Assembly (NCBI GenBank): GCA_963804825.1
Contig: CAWDRV010000003.1
Coordinates: forward strand, 1,612,001-1,676,000
Direction of reading: 5' to 3'
DNA: 64,000 nt
From: JBKQVT01 sp963804825
GTDB lineage: Bacteria > Planctomycetota > Planctomycetia > Pirellulales > Thermoguttaceae
Position numbers and translations under genes: made by a program. Positions 26,273 to 37,177 of the stretch are shown here, piece by piece (the first letter of the stretch is position 1; each line of letters starts with the position of its first letter). The notes beneath the pieces were generated by a model. The model worked only from the letters and a program-made list of their open reading frames with translations, searched no databases and was not told the DNA's origin.

Positions 26273-26330
26273 CTGTTGTCGAATGCTCCCCCGGGGCACA
26301 ACAACCCGCCGTTACGGCTCCCGAGCCGAG

Positions 26331-27052
26331 TCAGCGCCCGCGATTAGCGCCCCCAGGGGCATCCTCGAAGTTGACGTAGCGTTCAAGGAGTATCGGTTCC
26401 GCTTGACCCTTCAGAGAGACTTCGGCCAAACAGAGCATCGGGCCGTATGCTGACACGTCTATTCTGTACTGATCGTAAGCGTTTGTCTTCACTTGTGGCG
26501 CAGTTGAAGAATTTCGGCCCAAGTTGATATCGTACACTTTCTATCTCGCCTCTGGTCAACGGCCCTTCATTATGTTGAATGCAACCATATGACAATGTCG
26601 GCCACTTGGCCTGGCGTCATGGACGGCCGCCAAGTGTGGACTAGGAATAGGCCTTTTTGGTCTTGGTAACGTTGTAAACGTATCTTCTCAAGGTCTGCAC
26701 CACCAACGACCATAGGCTTTCCCGGGGCGCGAGCGGCAACATCCGTGGGGGTCTGGGTATTTTGCGCCTTGAATCCCTTGAAACGTTCTTCCTGCCGTTT
26801 GAGCGACTCCGAGTAATACTGATCTTCCTGCAATTCCCTCCGAAAGACCGTCTGCATAAGGAAAACACCAACGAGGAAGAGGGGGACAAAGGCTATCGCG
26901 GAGATTACGAGAGTGGGAGTTACCCAGGACGGTTCCAAAGTCTTAGCCGCCGCGAGAAAGAGCGAGTCCAAGAGGAGCAGGGCAACAAACCACACGGCCG
27001 TCAGTTGGATCGGTTTCGTAATCCTTTCAGGCTCGATCTTATCGTCCCGCAT
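26331..27052 (-). pseudogene. Membrane protein with C-terminal pYEATS-like domain, broken into three frames
   Basis: The first frame (to 26570) has two membrane helices (LTAVWFVALLLLDSLFLAAA and LVISAIAFVPLFLVGVFLMQ), a charged helix and the start of a beta domain (VHTWRPSMTPGQVADIVIWL). Frame two adds HNEGPLTRGEIESVRYQLGP, and frame three adds KTNAYDQYRIDVSAYGPMLC and VSLKGQAEPILLERYVNF. Together they resemble the prokaryotic YEATS domain, an Ig-like fold linked to bacterial conflict and signalling proteins. Two frame changes (near 26572 and 26500) break the gene. The region has lower GC than its surroundings, which suggests transfer. It may be decaying, or the breaks may be assembly errors. 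Confidence 0.5.
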
Positions 27053-27137
27053 TGGGATCTCCGATCAAAAAATGAAAACTGGACGGAATAAACGGGTCGG
27101 GAGTCCTTGGTTTGCCTTTATCCCTTCCATGGTAATC

Positions 27138-27539
27138 CTATTTCAACAATGCCCTGAATCCCGCCTGTTCGAAATGGTGGTCGCCGGTCAGCGCCTCGGT
27201 CATCTGCTCCTCCGCCATGACGACGAAGGAAATGCAGTCGGTCAGCGACCACTGTTTGTCGGGCCGAGCGTGGTAGAGTTCCACGCCTCTCTCGAACGTT
27301 TCGGGATTGGCTGGCACGATAAGGTTCGCTTTGTTGCCTTCCAGATCCTCAAGCAGGCTGTGGAAGATTTGCCGACGAGGCGTGCTGGCCAGACCGTCGG
27401 CAACTTCCGTGAGCACCCAAGCCGTCGTCGCCAGCGGCCCGCGGTGTTGCCGGCCGAAATCCATCGCCTTCGCGTGCGCCGCATCGTGCGGATTGAGAAT
27501 CGCGAAGAAGAAGTAAGAGTCGGCGAAAACGCGATTCAT
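27138..27539 (-). CDS. PIN-domain toxin (VapC-like ribonuclease)
   Basis: The 133-residue protein begins FADSYFFFAILNPHD, the first PIN acidic motif. It continues with a central Glu (TEVADGL) and ends with SLTDCISFVV, the conserved D that completes the metal site, and ALTGDHHFEQAGF with the last acidic residue. PIN toxins cut tRNA or other RNA when freed from their antitoxin. The ATG overlaps the stop of the antitoxin gene by four bases (27536-27539). Confidence 0.88.
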   Translation of the reverse strand: MNRVFADSYFFFAILNPHDAAHAKAMDFGRQHRGPLATTAWVLTEVADGLASTPRRQIFHSLLEDLEGNKANLIVPANPETFERGVELYHARPDKQWSLTDCISFVVMAEEQMTEALTGDHHFEQAGFRALLK

Positions 27540-27766
27540 CGCTTGGGCGCTCCGTGCAGGTAATGATCGTGATTCTCGGCCATGTCGGGCGGCAGATCGG
27601 GCACGGCCCCAATCACGTTGCCAAACTGCTCGGCCAGCGTCGGCCCCTCAGCCGCGAGGTTCTCCTTCCGGGCAATCGGCTCGATGCGGACTTCTGTGCC
27701 GTCCGGCAACTCCGCTCCCCCTCCGAACACGACCACTCCGTTTTTTACAATGCCGCGATAAACCAT
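27536..27766 (-). CDS. Antitoxin partner of the PIN toxin
   Basis: The 76-residue protein starts MVYRGIVKNGVVVFGGGAEL and continues PDGTEVRIEPI, the pattern of short AbrB/VapB-like antitoxins in which a beta-hairpin (GxVxNGVVV, LPDGTxV) precedes a disordered toxin-binding tail. GGGAG lies nine bases before the ATG. It is co-translated with the toxin. The pair lies 18 bases beyond the stop of the propeller gene, so it could be read through from that operon. Confidence 0.8.
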   Translation of the reverse strand: MVYRGIVKNGVVVFGGGAELPDGTEVRIEPIARKENLAAEGPTLAEQFGNVIGAVPDLPPDMAENHDHYLHGAPKR

Positions 27767-27784
27767 CGTAGGTTTCTCCCTAAA

Positions 27785-29876
27785 CTACTTCGCGCCGCTC
27801 TGTCCCAGCGTGAGGCCGAGCTTCGGCCAGCCGGAGGGGGCCAGGCCGCCGGAGGAACATCGCAAGACGACCAACGTCTCGTCGTCCAGGCCGAAGGCCA
27901 CCTGTCCGGGGGCCAGTATCGTGCCGGAACAGCGGACCGGAGAACCGACCTGCGCCGTCCATAAGGCATTGCCGAGAAAATCGACCGCGTGAATCTCGCC
28001 CGCGTTGTCGCCGAAATAGATCACGTCGTCGTCGCCGATCACGGGCGTCGATTCGACCGCCCCCGCCGCGCGATATTCCCAGCGGATCTGGTGGCTGTTG
28101 CCGTCGAGGCACACCAACAGCCCGCGCGACTCGTAGCCCCGTGGCAACTGGCTGGCGCCGACGTACATGTGGCCGTAGCGGTCCAGCACGGGCGAGCCGA
28201 GCATCTGGCCCGGCATCTGCGTCTTGAAGACCGGCACGCCGCCGGCGGCAAAACCGAGGAGCAGATCGTCGTGGCCGGGCAGGACCAGGACGCCGTCGTC
28301 GGTCATGGCGGGGGCGGAATGGACGCACCAGCCGGCGAAACCCTGGCCGCCGGCGTGGCTCCAAAGGTTCAACCCGCGCTCGCCCTCGGCCTGAATGGCG
28401 AAGACGTAGCCGCTTTCGGCCGCCGCATACAGGACGCCGCCGACCAGGATGGCGGCGGAATCGAACTTCTGCCGCGAGCGGAAGAACGGGCCGGGCTTCT
28501 GGAGGTGTCCGCGGGCATCGACCTTGAGGATGCCGCCGTCGAAGCCGCTGATCCAGATGTTGCCCTCGCCGTCGACCACGGGGGCGGCGTAGCCGAGCGG
28601 ATCGCCCACGCAGGCCGGCGGCCAGTTCTGCTTGCCCGTCGCACCGTCGATGCAGTGCAAGTAGCCGTCCGTGGCGTGGATGAAGACGCTATCGTCCGGG
28701 CCGACGACCACGGGACCGGGGACGTGCTTGCCGGTGACGTATTCCCAGAGGATTTTGGGCCGCTCGTCGGACTCTTGCAAGCCGAAGAGCCGTCCGCCGA
28801 CGTGCAAGAACATCCGTCCGGCCGAATCGACCGCCGGCGCAGCGGAGCGGGGTGGCTTCTTCCTCGGCGACGGGCTGGTCGGGAAAGGCCCAAAGGAACT
28901 GTTCCGGCCGCGGCGGCCTGGTCCGAGGTCCGCGGCGGACCGGCGGCGCGGGGCGGGTCGGCGCGGCGGCGCCGCCGCGCGGGCCGGGGGATGTCGGGGT
29001 GGGCGCGGGGCGACGTTTGCCCGGCTCGGTCGGCGGGGCAGGGGGGACGGCGCGCGGTTTCTGGACGCCGGCCGGCGGCGCCGGCGGCGGTTTGGGCGGC
29101 GCCGTCTTGCGCCCGGTCGCGGACACCGGCGGGTTGACCACGGGCGGCGCGGCGGGCGGCATGGCGGGCGTCTGCGACGCGGATGGGCCTGGCGGCATGG
29201 CCGGCATGGCGCCTTGCGATCCGGGCCGCCGGGCGCGGGGCTGGCTCCGCTGCGGCGGCAAGGCGGGCTGCATCGGCGGCGGCCCTTGCGGCGTCATGCC
29301 CATTCCGGGCGGCGGCTGCGGCCGCGGCGGATACGTGCCGGGAACCGACGGGGGAATGCCCGGCTGGTACGGCCGCACGCCGGGTTGCCCGGGTGGCACG
29401 CCCGGTTGCGCCGGCGGCCAGGGGCCCGGCTGTTGCGCCGGCGGCATGGACGTGGGCAACGGCCATCCGCCGGGCTGCTGCGCCGGCGGGATCGCCGGTT
29501 GCGCCGGCCAGGTGGGCGGCGGTTGCTGCGGCGGCACGCCCTGCTGGCCGGGCCACGCGCCTTGCGGCACGCCTCCCGGAGTTGGCCATGCGCCCGGCTG
29601 CGCCGGCCAGACCGGCTGCTGCACGGGCGGAAGCCCTTGCTGCTGCGGGATCCCTTGTTGTGGAATCCCCTGCTGCGGCACGCCCTGCGGACCGGGCCAG
29701 ACGGGCCCTTGCGCCGGCGGAACCCCGGGCTGGGCGGGCCAGGCGCCTTGACCCGGCGGGGCATAGCCGACCAGCCGGAACAGACCAATGGCCTGACGCC
29801 CGCATTGCGGACAACTGTACGGCTGCGTCGGCCGTTGCATCTGGAAACCGCAGTTATTGCACTGGAACGTATTCAT
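27785..29876 (-). CDS. Zinc-ribbon, Pro-rich, PQQ-type beta-propeller protein (frame change near 28850)
   Basis: The N-terminus is a zinc ribbon (C6, C9, C22, C25: CNNC and CPQC). About 300 residues of Pro/Gly/Gln-rich repeats follow (for example PQQGIPQQGIPQQ and PAQPGVPPGQPGV). Near 28850 a one-base frame change links to RSAAPAVDSAGRMFLHVGGR and a propeller of PQQ/WD-like blades, each with A-x-D/G-x-x-G signatures (DDSVFIHATDGYLHCIDGAT, GNIWISGFDGGILKVDA, DVIYFGDNAGEIHAVDF). The whole is about 695 residues. No signal peptide is seen, so it is probably cytoplasmic. It ends the minus-strand arm of the SrfB/SrfC cluster. I infer an adaptor role. Confidence 0.65.
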
Positions 29877-29931
29877 GTTTTCGCGCTCGCCGCCGCGTTA
29901 CGGGACTTCTGCGAGGTGCAGATGTCGGTTC

Positions 29932-29985
29932 CCCTCACCCCCGGGCACCACGTTCGTGGTCGCTCCCGGAGGGAGAGGTGGACTT
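29932..29985 (+). repeat. 53-base dispersed repeat, copy 2
   Basis: This copy of the element at 5488-5540 has only a few changes (for example CACGTTCGTGG for CACGTCCGTGG). It fills the gap between the GrpE-like gene and the propeller gene, where it may form a hairpin between two genes of one operon. Confidence 0.65.
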
Positions 29986-29988
29986 AAG

Positions 29989-31121
29989 TTATTTCACGGC
30001 GACGGCGGCCTTGGTATAAACCTTGCCGTTGTCGCGGAGCACAATCCAGCCGAACACGTGCGTGATTTCCACGCCGCGTTCGGAGGCGTTGTGCCGCATG
30101 GAATCGAAACGCTGGCCCGGATGCACCAGCTCGATCGTGTTGGACATGCCGGCCTGCTCGCAGGCGCGTTGGAGCCAGGCGACCAGCGTGTTTTCCAATT
30201 CGTCGGGCCGGCTGCCGGTTCGCGGGTTGAAGCGATAATAGGCCTCGCCGATTTCCTTCAGCAGCGTGGGCATCTTTTCGGCGGGCGAGGAACGGAAGAC
30301 CAGCAGTTGTCCGATCAGGGCGCAGGCCGCCGGCTCGCCCTGGAGGAAACCGGAGAGCAATCGCTGCCGCTGGCGATCGAGTCCCGGCTGTTCGGCCAGT
30401 TCGCGGCCGAGGATGGCCTCCTGCCAGTCGCCGGCCAGCGGCGCGGCGAAGGCGGCTTCCGGGGGCGGCTGGAAATGGGCGACGACCGGCTGGAACATGG
30501 CGCCGAGGGCCCGCAAGCCCTCGTCGAACTGCTGCTGGACCTGGCGGATGACGTTGCCGATGGCGGCGTGTTCCTCGTGGAGTCCGTCGCGGACCTTGAC
30601 CAACGTGGGGACGAAGGCTTCCTTGAGGGCGTCGATGGCCGCGGCCTTTTCGCCGAGCGCCTTGAACTTGGCGTCGAGTTGATCGAGCTTTTCATAGACC
30701 GACTGCAAGGCCGCCTTCGACGAGGCGTCGGCGATGGGCGGCGGCGACGCGCCGCCCGTCGGGGGAGGCGAGGGAACGCCGGCGCCGCCGGCCAGGCGAT
30801 CGAGTTTGCCGGCCAGGGTGTCGAGTTTCTCCGCCAGCGCCCGGCCGAGCCGGATGAGGCCGCTTGCGACTGCCGTTCGATCAAGTAGGCCAGCACTTGC
30901 TGATTGGCTTGTTCCAGCGCCAGGCCGAGTTGGCCATAGCAGCGGGTGAGTTCTTCCAAGGCGTCGTCGTCGCCTTTTGGGACGCGGGCCTTGGCGGTCG
31001 CGCCCTTGGAGGGGATTTCGGGAGGCAAGGCCGCCGCGAGCGCCGCGGGAAACTCGGGCTTGGCGGCGGGAGCAGCGTCGGGTTCGTCCTTCTTACCGGG
31101 CCAGGTGAAGGGCAGTGCCAT
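29989..31121 (-). CDS. GrpE-like coiled-coil protein (frame change near 30858)
   Basis: After an Ala/Pro/Lys-rich start the protein has a helix (DDALEELTRCYGQLGLALEQ). A one-base frame change near 30858 then leads into a long coiled coil (LAEKLDTLAGKLDRLAG, SVYEKLDQLDAKFKALGEKA) and a helical bundle. The last 50 residues read IELVHPGQRFDSMRHNA, then VEITHVFGWIVLRDNGKVYT, then KAAVAVK. This parallels the C-terminal beta domain of GrpE (P-G-x-x-F-D-x-x-x-H-x-A, then a G-x-x-L-R strand and xPAxVxV). GrpE swaps nucleotides on Hsp70. With the Hsp70/actin-fold SrfB gene next to it, a dedicated exchange factor is a reasonable inference. AAAGGGGG precedes the ATG. The total is about 377 residues. Confidence 0.55.
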
Positions 31122-31221
31122 AAGTCAGACCCCCTTTGAAAACCCCAAATCGTGGCGTGCAGTCGTCACGCGCCCACCGCGTCGCGCGGCAGCCAAAATT
31201 CCATGGAACCTCGATCGGACT

Positions 31222-31598
31222 CTAAAACTTGAAACCCCCCAGTACTAACAATAGGGTCAGAACAAAGCACAACAACGCCGCGGCGTGTACGAGAGCGGCA
31301 CACGCCGCCAACCAGCGATGCTTTTCGCAGCACCAGCCGACAACGCCGATACTCGCGCCGGGGACGGCAAAGAAGACCCCGAAAAGGAAGGCAAATACGA
31401 GAGTATACGGGGCACCGCCGCTTTCCGGCCCTCTGCCCAGAAAATGGGCCGCCACCAGGGCAGCGCGAAGGATGCCCCAAACGATGGTGCCGGCGAGAGT
31501 CCTGCCGGCAAGGCCAGTAACAGCGAAATCAGGCCGAAAACAGGGAATCGAAGGGGCCTTTGCTTTGCCGGAGTGGATGGTGGCTTCGTGGCGTCCAT
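31222..31598 (-). CDS. Small membrane protein, frame change near 31490
   Basis: The first frame starts MDATKPPSTPAKQRPLRFPV and enters a hydrophobic helix. The next frame continues LAGTIVWGILRAALVAAHFL, APYTLVFAFLFGVFFAVPGA and LAACAALVHAAALLCFVLTL. The joined product would have about 125 residues and four membrane helices. Only the second half keeps a clean membrane pattern, so the break is real or an assembly error. It lies between the srfB-like and grpE-like genes on the same strand. I do not recognise it. Confidence 0.45.
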
Positions 31599-31629
31599 TT
31601 GCTGTTTCCGAACGTATGCTGCCGCGGTT

Positions 31630-31651
31630 CCCACGGGACACAGCCCGTGGG
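31630..31651. repeat. Short dispersed-type palindrome
   Basis: CCCACGGG-ACACAG-CCCGTGGG is a perfect 8-base dyad in the gap after the srfB-like gene. It has the same design as the dyad at 62212-62238, with ACACAG in the loop of both. It may act as a terminator or RNA processing hairpin. Confidence 0.5.
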
Positions 31652-31681
31652 CTTCGGTGGCGTGAAAGTAAGCTTTCCCGC

Positions 31682-34470
31682 TCAGCGGCGGGATCCCAGT
31701 TCGATGTTGTCCAGTCCGCCCGTGTCGAGGTAGTAGCGCTCGTCGGCCAGCGTGCGCCAACCGAAGAAGACGTTCCCGTCCAGGATCGCGTCCTCGCCGG
31801 CGACCAGCCCGGTGATCGACTCGCACGTGAGGGTTTCCTCTTCTTCGCGGGTGGCGTGTTTTCGCTTGATGCGGACGTTGATTTCGGTCGGGCCGATGCG
31901 ATCACCCACGTCCATCTTGAGCAGGTAGATGGGGGTGGCCTGGGCGTCGTCGTCGCCGCTGGCCTTGCGTCCGATGAGCACGCGCTGCGAACTGGTGCTG
32001 AACTCGGTGATCTCCTCGCGGGACTGGTCCTCGGCCTTGGTGAAGAGGATGCGTTCGGGCCGGATGCCCGAGGTGGCGTCGGTCATCACGCCCCAGTAAT
32101 ACGTGTTCTCGTGCATGCGGCCTTTCATCTCGAACTTGAACTGCGGCAACATGCCGTGCCGGGCCATGAACTCGATGGCCGCGCCGACCACCACCGGGCT
32201 CTTCGGATCGACGATCACGCCCGGATTGTGGCCCTTTTCGTCCTGGTAGGGATACCAGTTGCCGGCGTAGTGGTTGTACATGGGGACGATGCGCGTCGGC
32301 GAGAGCGGCACGTACATCTTGACCAACTGCTGGATGTAGCCGAGCTTCGAGGGGAGCCCGGCCAACAGGACCACGTCGGCCTCCAGCTCGGTGATGCGGC
32401 CGCAGAAGTCGAAGAGCAACTCGTCGAAAACGTCGTAGACGACGCCCTCGAACTGGGTGCGGTCGTAGACCAGGTCGAGTTCTTGCTGGGCGTTGTAGTA
32501 GCCCGGCCCGCGGACCTTGTCGCAGACCTTTTGCAGCGACTCGACCACGACGGGATCAACGATGTCGGGATCGGTATGGGAGATGGGGTCGGCAACGTCG
32601 TCCGCGGCGTTGTTGAGATAGGCTTGGGCCAGCGGGACGAACAGCCGGTTGATGAAGTTGACGCGCTCGGCGCGGAACTCGCGGTTCCGGGGCACTTCCG
32701 GTCCGAACAGCAGTTGCACGTCCTCGTCTTCCATGCCCAGGGCGTCGGCGAAATTGGGGACGATGATGACTTCCAGCAGGCGCTTGACGAGTTGGTCGCC
32801 GCCCAGCGAGATGCCGTCCTGGTGGAGGACCTGGCCGCGGATGGAGTCGTCGATTTTCGACTCGAAGTTGTACTTGGCGATCATCAGGTCGGTGGTGCCG
32901 CCGCCGATATCCATGCAGGCGATGCGGATCTCGTTGGCTTCGTCGCCGAAGGCATCAGTTGCGGCGGCGCCGCGGCGCGGGCGTCGCCGGGCCGCTGGAT
33001 TCCGGGCCGGCCGCGGCGACGGGCGGCGGGCGTCGCGGCGGCCGGTTCGGCCGCCTCTTCCGTCTTGGGCTTCTTCCGGCCGCGGTCCTGCCGCAAGGTG
33101 GAGAACCACAGCCGCGGGTCTTGCCCCAACATGCGCAGCTCGCTCCAGATATAACTGAAATGGACGGCGCTGGCCTCGTCGATGCCGAGGTTCAGCTCGG
33201 GCCGGACGCGCTGGTTCTTGCCCAGCGTCGCGGCGAAGATGTTGATGGCCTTGTTGCCCTGGGCCTCGAAACGTTTCCGCTCCTCCAGGATCATGCCGCT
33301 GGGATAGCTGAGCGTGAGGGTGCGGATTTCGCGGGTCCGGCCGCTCTCGCCCGACTTGTTCCGGTAGGCCGGCGAATTGACGTAGCTATACGCCTGGCAG
33401 AGCAGCTCGTAGAGGGCGGCGGTCATCATGGCGCGGGGGGCGTGGCGGGGCTTCAGCGGCGCCTCGACGGCATATTCGCTCTCCTTCGGATCGTCGTGGT
33501 CCAGCAGGAAGTCGCGGTCGTCCTCGTGGATGAAGCGGAGGAACGGACCGCGGAGCGTCGCGGCGTAGGTGCCGGTGCGGCAGCGATCCGCCGGGTCGGC
33601 CATGTGCCAAAAGGCGCCTTCGAGCCAACTGGCGTCGTCGGCCCAGAGGTAACGCTTGGGGGAACTCAAGCCGGTGCGGATGTCGCCTTCGGCCCGCATC
33701 ACCTGGATGACGTCGTCGGCCTCGCGGCCCAGGCGGACCATCGAGAGGTCGTCGAACAACGGCGGGGTGACCGTCACCTCGACCTTGTTCTGGCGCGGCT
33801 TCTTGCCGCGGCCGAACCAACCGCCGCGGCCCTCGTCGTCGCCGACGTTGTGATATTCGATGCGCTTCTGCGACACCGGCAGCAGGTAGGGCGTGTTGCA
33901 CCAGTGGGTCTTCGACGAGAACCACCGCGCGGGCGGCACGCTGATGACCTCGCCCGCCTCGTTCCAGGCGTCGAGGTGATAGCGGTTGAGCAATTCGAAC
34001 GGCAGCATCTGCGGCGTCTGGCTGATTTCGCCGGTCAGTTCGACCAGCAACGCGCCGGTGCGGCTGTTGCCGAAGTCGATCACCATGTGGACGTGCTTCG
34101 AGTCGCCGGCCGAGGCCGTGGCGGGGCGAATGCACACCTCGACGGGCGGGATCCCCCGAAGCGGCTTTTGCTCCATGTCCAGCAGCCCTTCCAAGCGGAC
34201 GACGAAATCCTTGGTGAGCGAGGTGGCCTGGCAGAAATAGCCGACTTCCGGATCGCCGCAGGTGGTGTCCACGGCCAGGAACAGCCGCGTGGCGCCCGAT
34301 TGGATGACCTGCCACTGGACGTAGGGATAGGCCTTGGGCGGCCCGTTCTCTTCCGTCGAGGCGCAGAAGCAACGTTGCCAGCCGTAGCCGATCTGGCTGC
34401 TCTGGTAGCGTCCGCCACGCAACGGAATGCAGACGAGTTGGACGCCGGTGTTGGCGAAAAGTACGTGCAT
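31682..34470 (-). CDS. srfB: SrfB-like Hsp70/actin-fold ATPase (frame change near 32970)
   Basis: The protein of about 929 residues has two actin/Hsp70-type phosphate loops: MVIDFGNSRTGALLVELTG at about 133 and IACMDIGGGTTDLMIAKYNF at about 520. Between them lie long helical and beta stretches, with VVLLAGLPSKLGYIQQLV as the adenosine-loop-like segment. This layout is that of SrfB (virulence factor SrfB family), annotated in enterobacterial srfABC operons but of unknown action. One base is missing in the GC-rich Arg/Pro/Ala linker at 32955-33010; both halves read cleanly. The srfC-like gene lies upstream in the same operon, and a GrpE-like gene downstream. The cytoplasmic location is inferred from the absence of a signal or membrane helix. 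Confidence 0.8.
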
Positions 34471-34509
34471 GATTTGCGCCGTGTGGGTCTATTTATTGTT
34501 GTAAGCATG

Positions 34510-34593
34510 GTAGGGTGGGTCGAGCGGAGCGAGACCCACCAACTAGGATTCGGCCATTTTCTGGTGGGTCTCGCTGCGCTCGACCCACCCTAC
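34510..34593. repeat. MITE-like inverted repeat (GTAGGGTGGGTC family), copy 1
   Basis: Arms of 32 bases (34510-34541 and 34562-34593) start GTAGGGTGGGTCGAGC and end GAGACCCACCA, with two or three mismatches and a 20-base loop. A second copy lies at 61839-61920. The core GTGGGTC / GACCCAC is a familiar planctomycete and cyanobacterial intergenic element. Here it lies between the srfC-like and srfB-like genes of one operon. Confidence 0.75.
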
Positions 34594-34607
34594 AGGTGCT
34601 TTCGCAA

Positions 34608-37173
34608 CTATTTATTGTCGTACGGTTCGAGGATATGGATCAAGGGTCCGTTGCCGGGCGGGAGCTTGACGTGCTCGCCGGCGCCCAGGGCCAGGGCCAG
34701 CGGCAACCGACGGGCCCAACGTTGGACGAACGAGGCCATCAGCCCGAAGCGGCTGAAGTCCTCCTCGGTGGCCAGTCGTTTCTCCTCGCCGGGATCGGGC
34801 GAGGTCATCGGCGCCTGGCTTGGGCCGGGGTTGAGGATGTAATCGTTGAGGATGATGCGGACGTAGTTTCGCCGCGCGCGGCGGCGGGCCGCCTCGTCCC
34901 GCGTCTTCAAGCTGACCACCGGCGTGAGCACGCCGACCAACTCCTCGAAGACCGTTTCCGTGCAGAGGTAATCGCGGAGGAAGCGGGTGAAGGCGTTCAC
35001 GTCGTTCGGGTCCAGCCACGGTTGGCCCTCCGTGTGCGCGTTGCAATACGCCTCGAAGCGCTTGGGCACGGCGACGGTGGCCCATTCGTGGAGGAAGTTG
35101 TGCAGTTGGCGGGGCAGGGGGGCCGCATGACGGCGGCTCTGCACGTCCACGCAGTCGGAAAGCGGCAACTCCTCGCCGTCGGCGATGCAGAGCGATTCCT
35201 GCAACGCGTGGACGCGATAGTAGACCGCCTCCTCGTCGGCCTCGAGCCAGTCGATCACCTTCTTGGCGGCCAGGAGGCGCTTCTCCCGGTCGAGATTGGT
35301 GTCGGGGTCCACGATCCATCCGCGCGAAAGCTGCAAGAGGCGGTTCTGCACCTCGGCCAGCTCTTTTTGGAGCTGGTTCTGCTTGGCGTCGGCGCTGGTC
35401 ACGGCGCGGATTCCGCCGGCGATGAGCGATTGCCCGCCGTCGCCGTCCTTCATGCAGGCGTCCCAGCGAAGCTCCGGCGAGCGGACGTACTGCTTGACCA
35501 TGTCGGATTCGAGGAAGGCGCTGCGGCGCGGGTCCACTTTTCCGGGTCTTCCTTGGATCGCTGTTCCACGTCGGTGTCCCAGGTGCCGGGGTAGCGGATG
35601 GGATAGACGTTGTTGAAGGACTTGCCGCGGCCGCCGAAATCGTTGAGCACCGTCCCCAGCGTGTCGAGCAATTGGTTCAGCCGCGTGTCGTAGAGGATCT
35701 TCTCGGCGTAGATTTCGCGGTTGCGGAACTCCTCGTCCAGGCCGGTCATGCCGATGAAGAGGGCGGGGATTTCGTCCTGGACCTTGTGGGGCCAGATTTT
35801 TTCGCCGTAGCGGGCCCGGCCCCACTTGTCCACATGGTACTTCATCTGCGCCTTGACTTCCAGGTTGCCGCCGCGGAGGAGCAGGAAGAGGGTCTGGATC
35901 TGCAACTCGTCGGTATAGCGCTCGAAGAGGTAGGAGACCTTGCCGCGCTTGACGATCTCCATCTGCTCTTCCAGGGTGTTGGCCTCGGTGCGCTTGCCCT
36001 GCTCGATGCCCGTCCGGACCGCCCGCATCCCCGGCACGTCGAGAAAGTCCATCTGCTCGATCACTTTGCGCCAGTCGTCGCTGAGCCGATGGGGCAGCAC
36101 GGGCATGACCAACTCCAACATGCCCGCCTGGATCGTCTCCAGTTCTTCGTTGCCCAGCCCCGTGCCGGGGCGATAGTCCATGATGAAGTATTTTTCCTTG
36201 GGCACGAGGTAGATGTCGTTCCAGGAGACGTGGTGCCAGACCTTCGAGGCGGGCCGCTCGTAGACCTTCGATCGCTGGCTGTCCAAGAGGAACCGCACGC
36301 CCGCCCAGTGGGTGAAGATGGCCGGGTCGTGATCGCCCAGGGTGATCCGCTTCAGGAAGCCGGCGATCTTGACGAACAGTCCGGTGAGCGACTCCCAGTT
36401 GTCCCAGAAGAGCGCGGCCGCGACGGCCACGTAGCCCTCCTCGGTCAGCGGATAGCGGCTCAACAGGCCGTTGATCACCGCCTCCTTCGATTGGAAGCCG
36501 CGGCGGTCCACGGCCCGCATGTAGGAATAGGCGTCCAGCAGGTCCATCCGCCAGCGGCGATCGACCTCGGCGCCGCCGTGGCGGCGGGAAAGGTCCTCGA
36601 AAAGCTCCTCCAGTTCGCCTTGCTGCCAGGTCCGGGCCGGGCGTCTTGCACTCGGCGTGGAAGCCGCGGGCCAAGCACCCGCAGCCACTCCACCCGCGTC
36701 AACGCCCGGACCATCACCGGGTAGTTCGGCGACACGCTGGCGCCGATGCGGTCCTTGGTGGTGAATCGGGTGACCAGGGCGGTGGCCTCCTGGGAGCCGC
36801 ACTGCGGATTCAGGTCGTTGTCGAAGGAGAGGTTCTTGTAATAGGCCGGCTCGGCCAGCGTCTCGTCGCCGCCGATGGGGCAATAGTCCTCGCTGTGCGG
36901 GCGGAGCACCTGGCCCATGAACAGGCTCTTGCCCACCTGCGAGGCCCCGTAGGCGGCGGCCGCCACCGGCACCTTCGCCGAGGTGTACAGGCTGCCCGCC
37001 AGGCGGCGAAGCTGCAACACCTCGAACTCGTCGCTCTCGGCGATGGGCAGCAGGTCGGTCGCCTTGCGCGCCGGGTTGAACTCCGAGAGCCAATCGCAGA
37101 GATTGGTCGCCAGGTGCTCGACCTGCTCCGCGCGCCGAATCAAATTCCGATCACGTTCATCTGGAAATGCCAT
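34608..37173 (-). CDS. srfC: SrfC-like P-loop GTPase (frame changes near 36640 and 35540)
   Basis: The protein of about 854 residues has a Walker A/G1 motif GASQVGKS (residues 76-83), a G3-like motif in MDFLDVPGMR at about 378, and a G4-like segment IGMTGLDEEF. D-x-P-G is typical of dynamin-like GTPases. The remainder is largely helical (QNQLQKELAEVQNRLLQLSR) and has no membrane helix. This fits the SrfC family (putative virulence factor), which pairs with SrfB. Two single-base deletions, one in the GC-rich tract near 36640 and one near 35540, split the frame; all three parts read as protein. The start lies four bases after the stop of the giant Ig-like gene, so the two are coupled. Confidence 0.75.
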
Positions 37174-37177
37174 GACC

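Noticed and set aside
31682..34470. DnaK as the identity of the actin/Hsp70-fold gene
   Set aside because: The two phosphate loops fit the wider superfamily, but length, spacing and the srfC-like neighbour fit SrfB, and the DnaK substrate-binding domain is absent.
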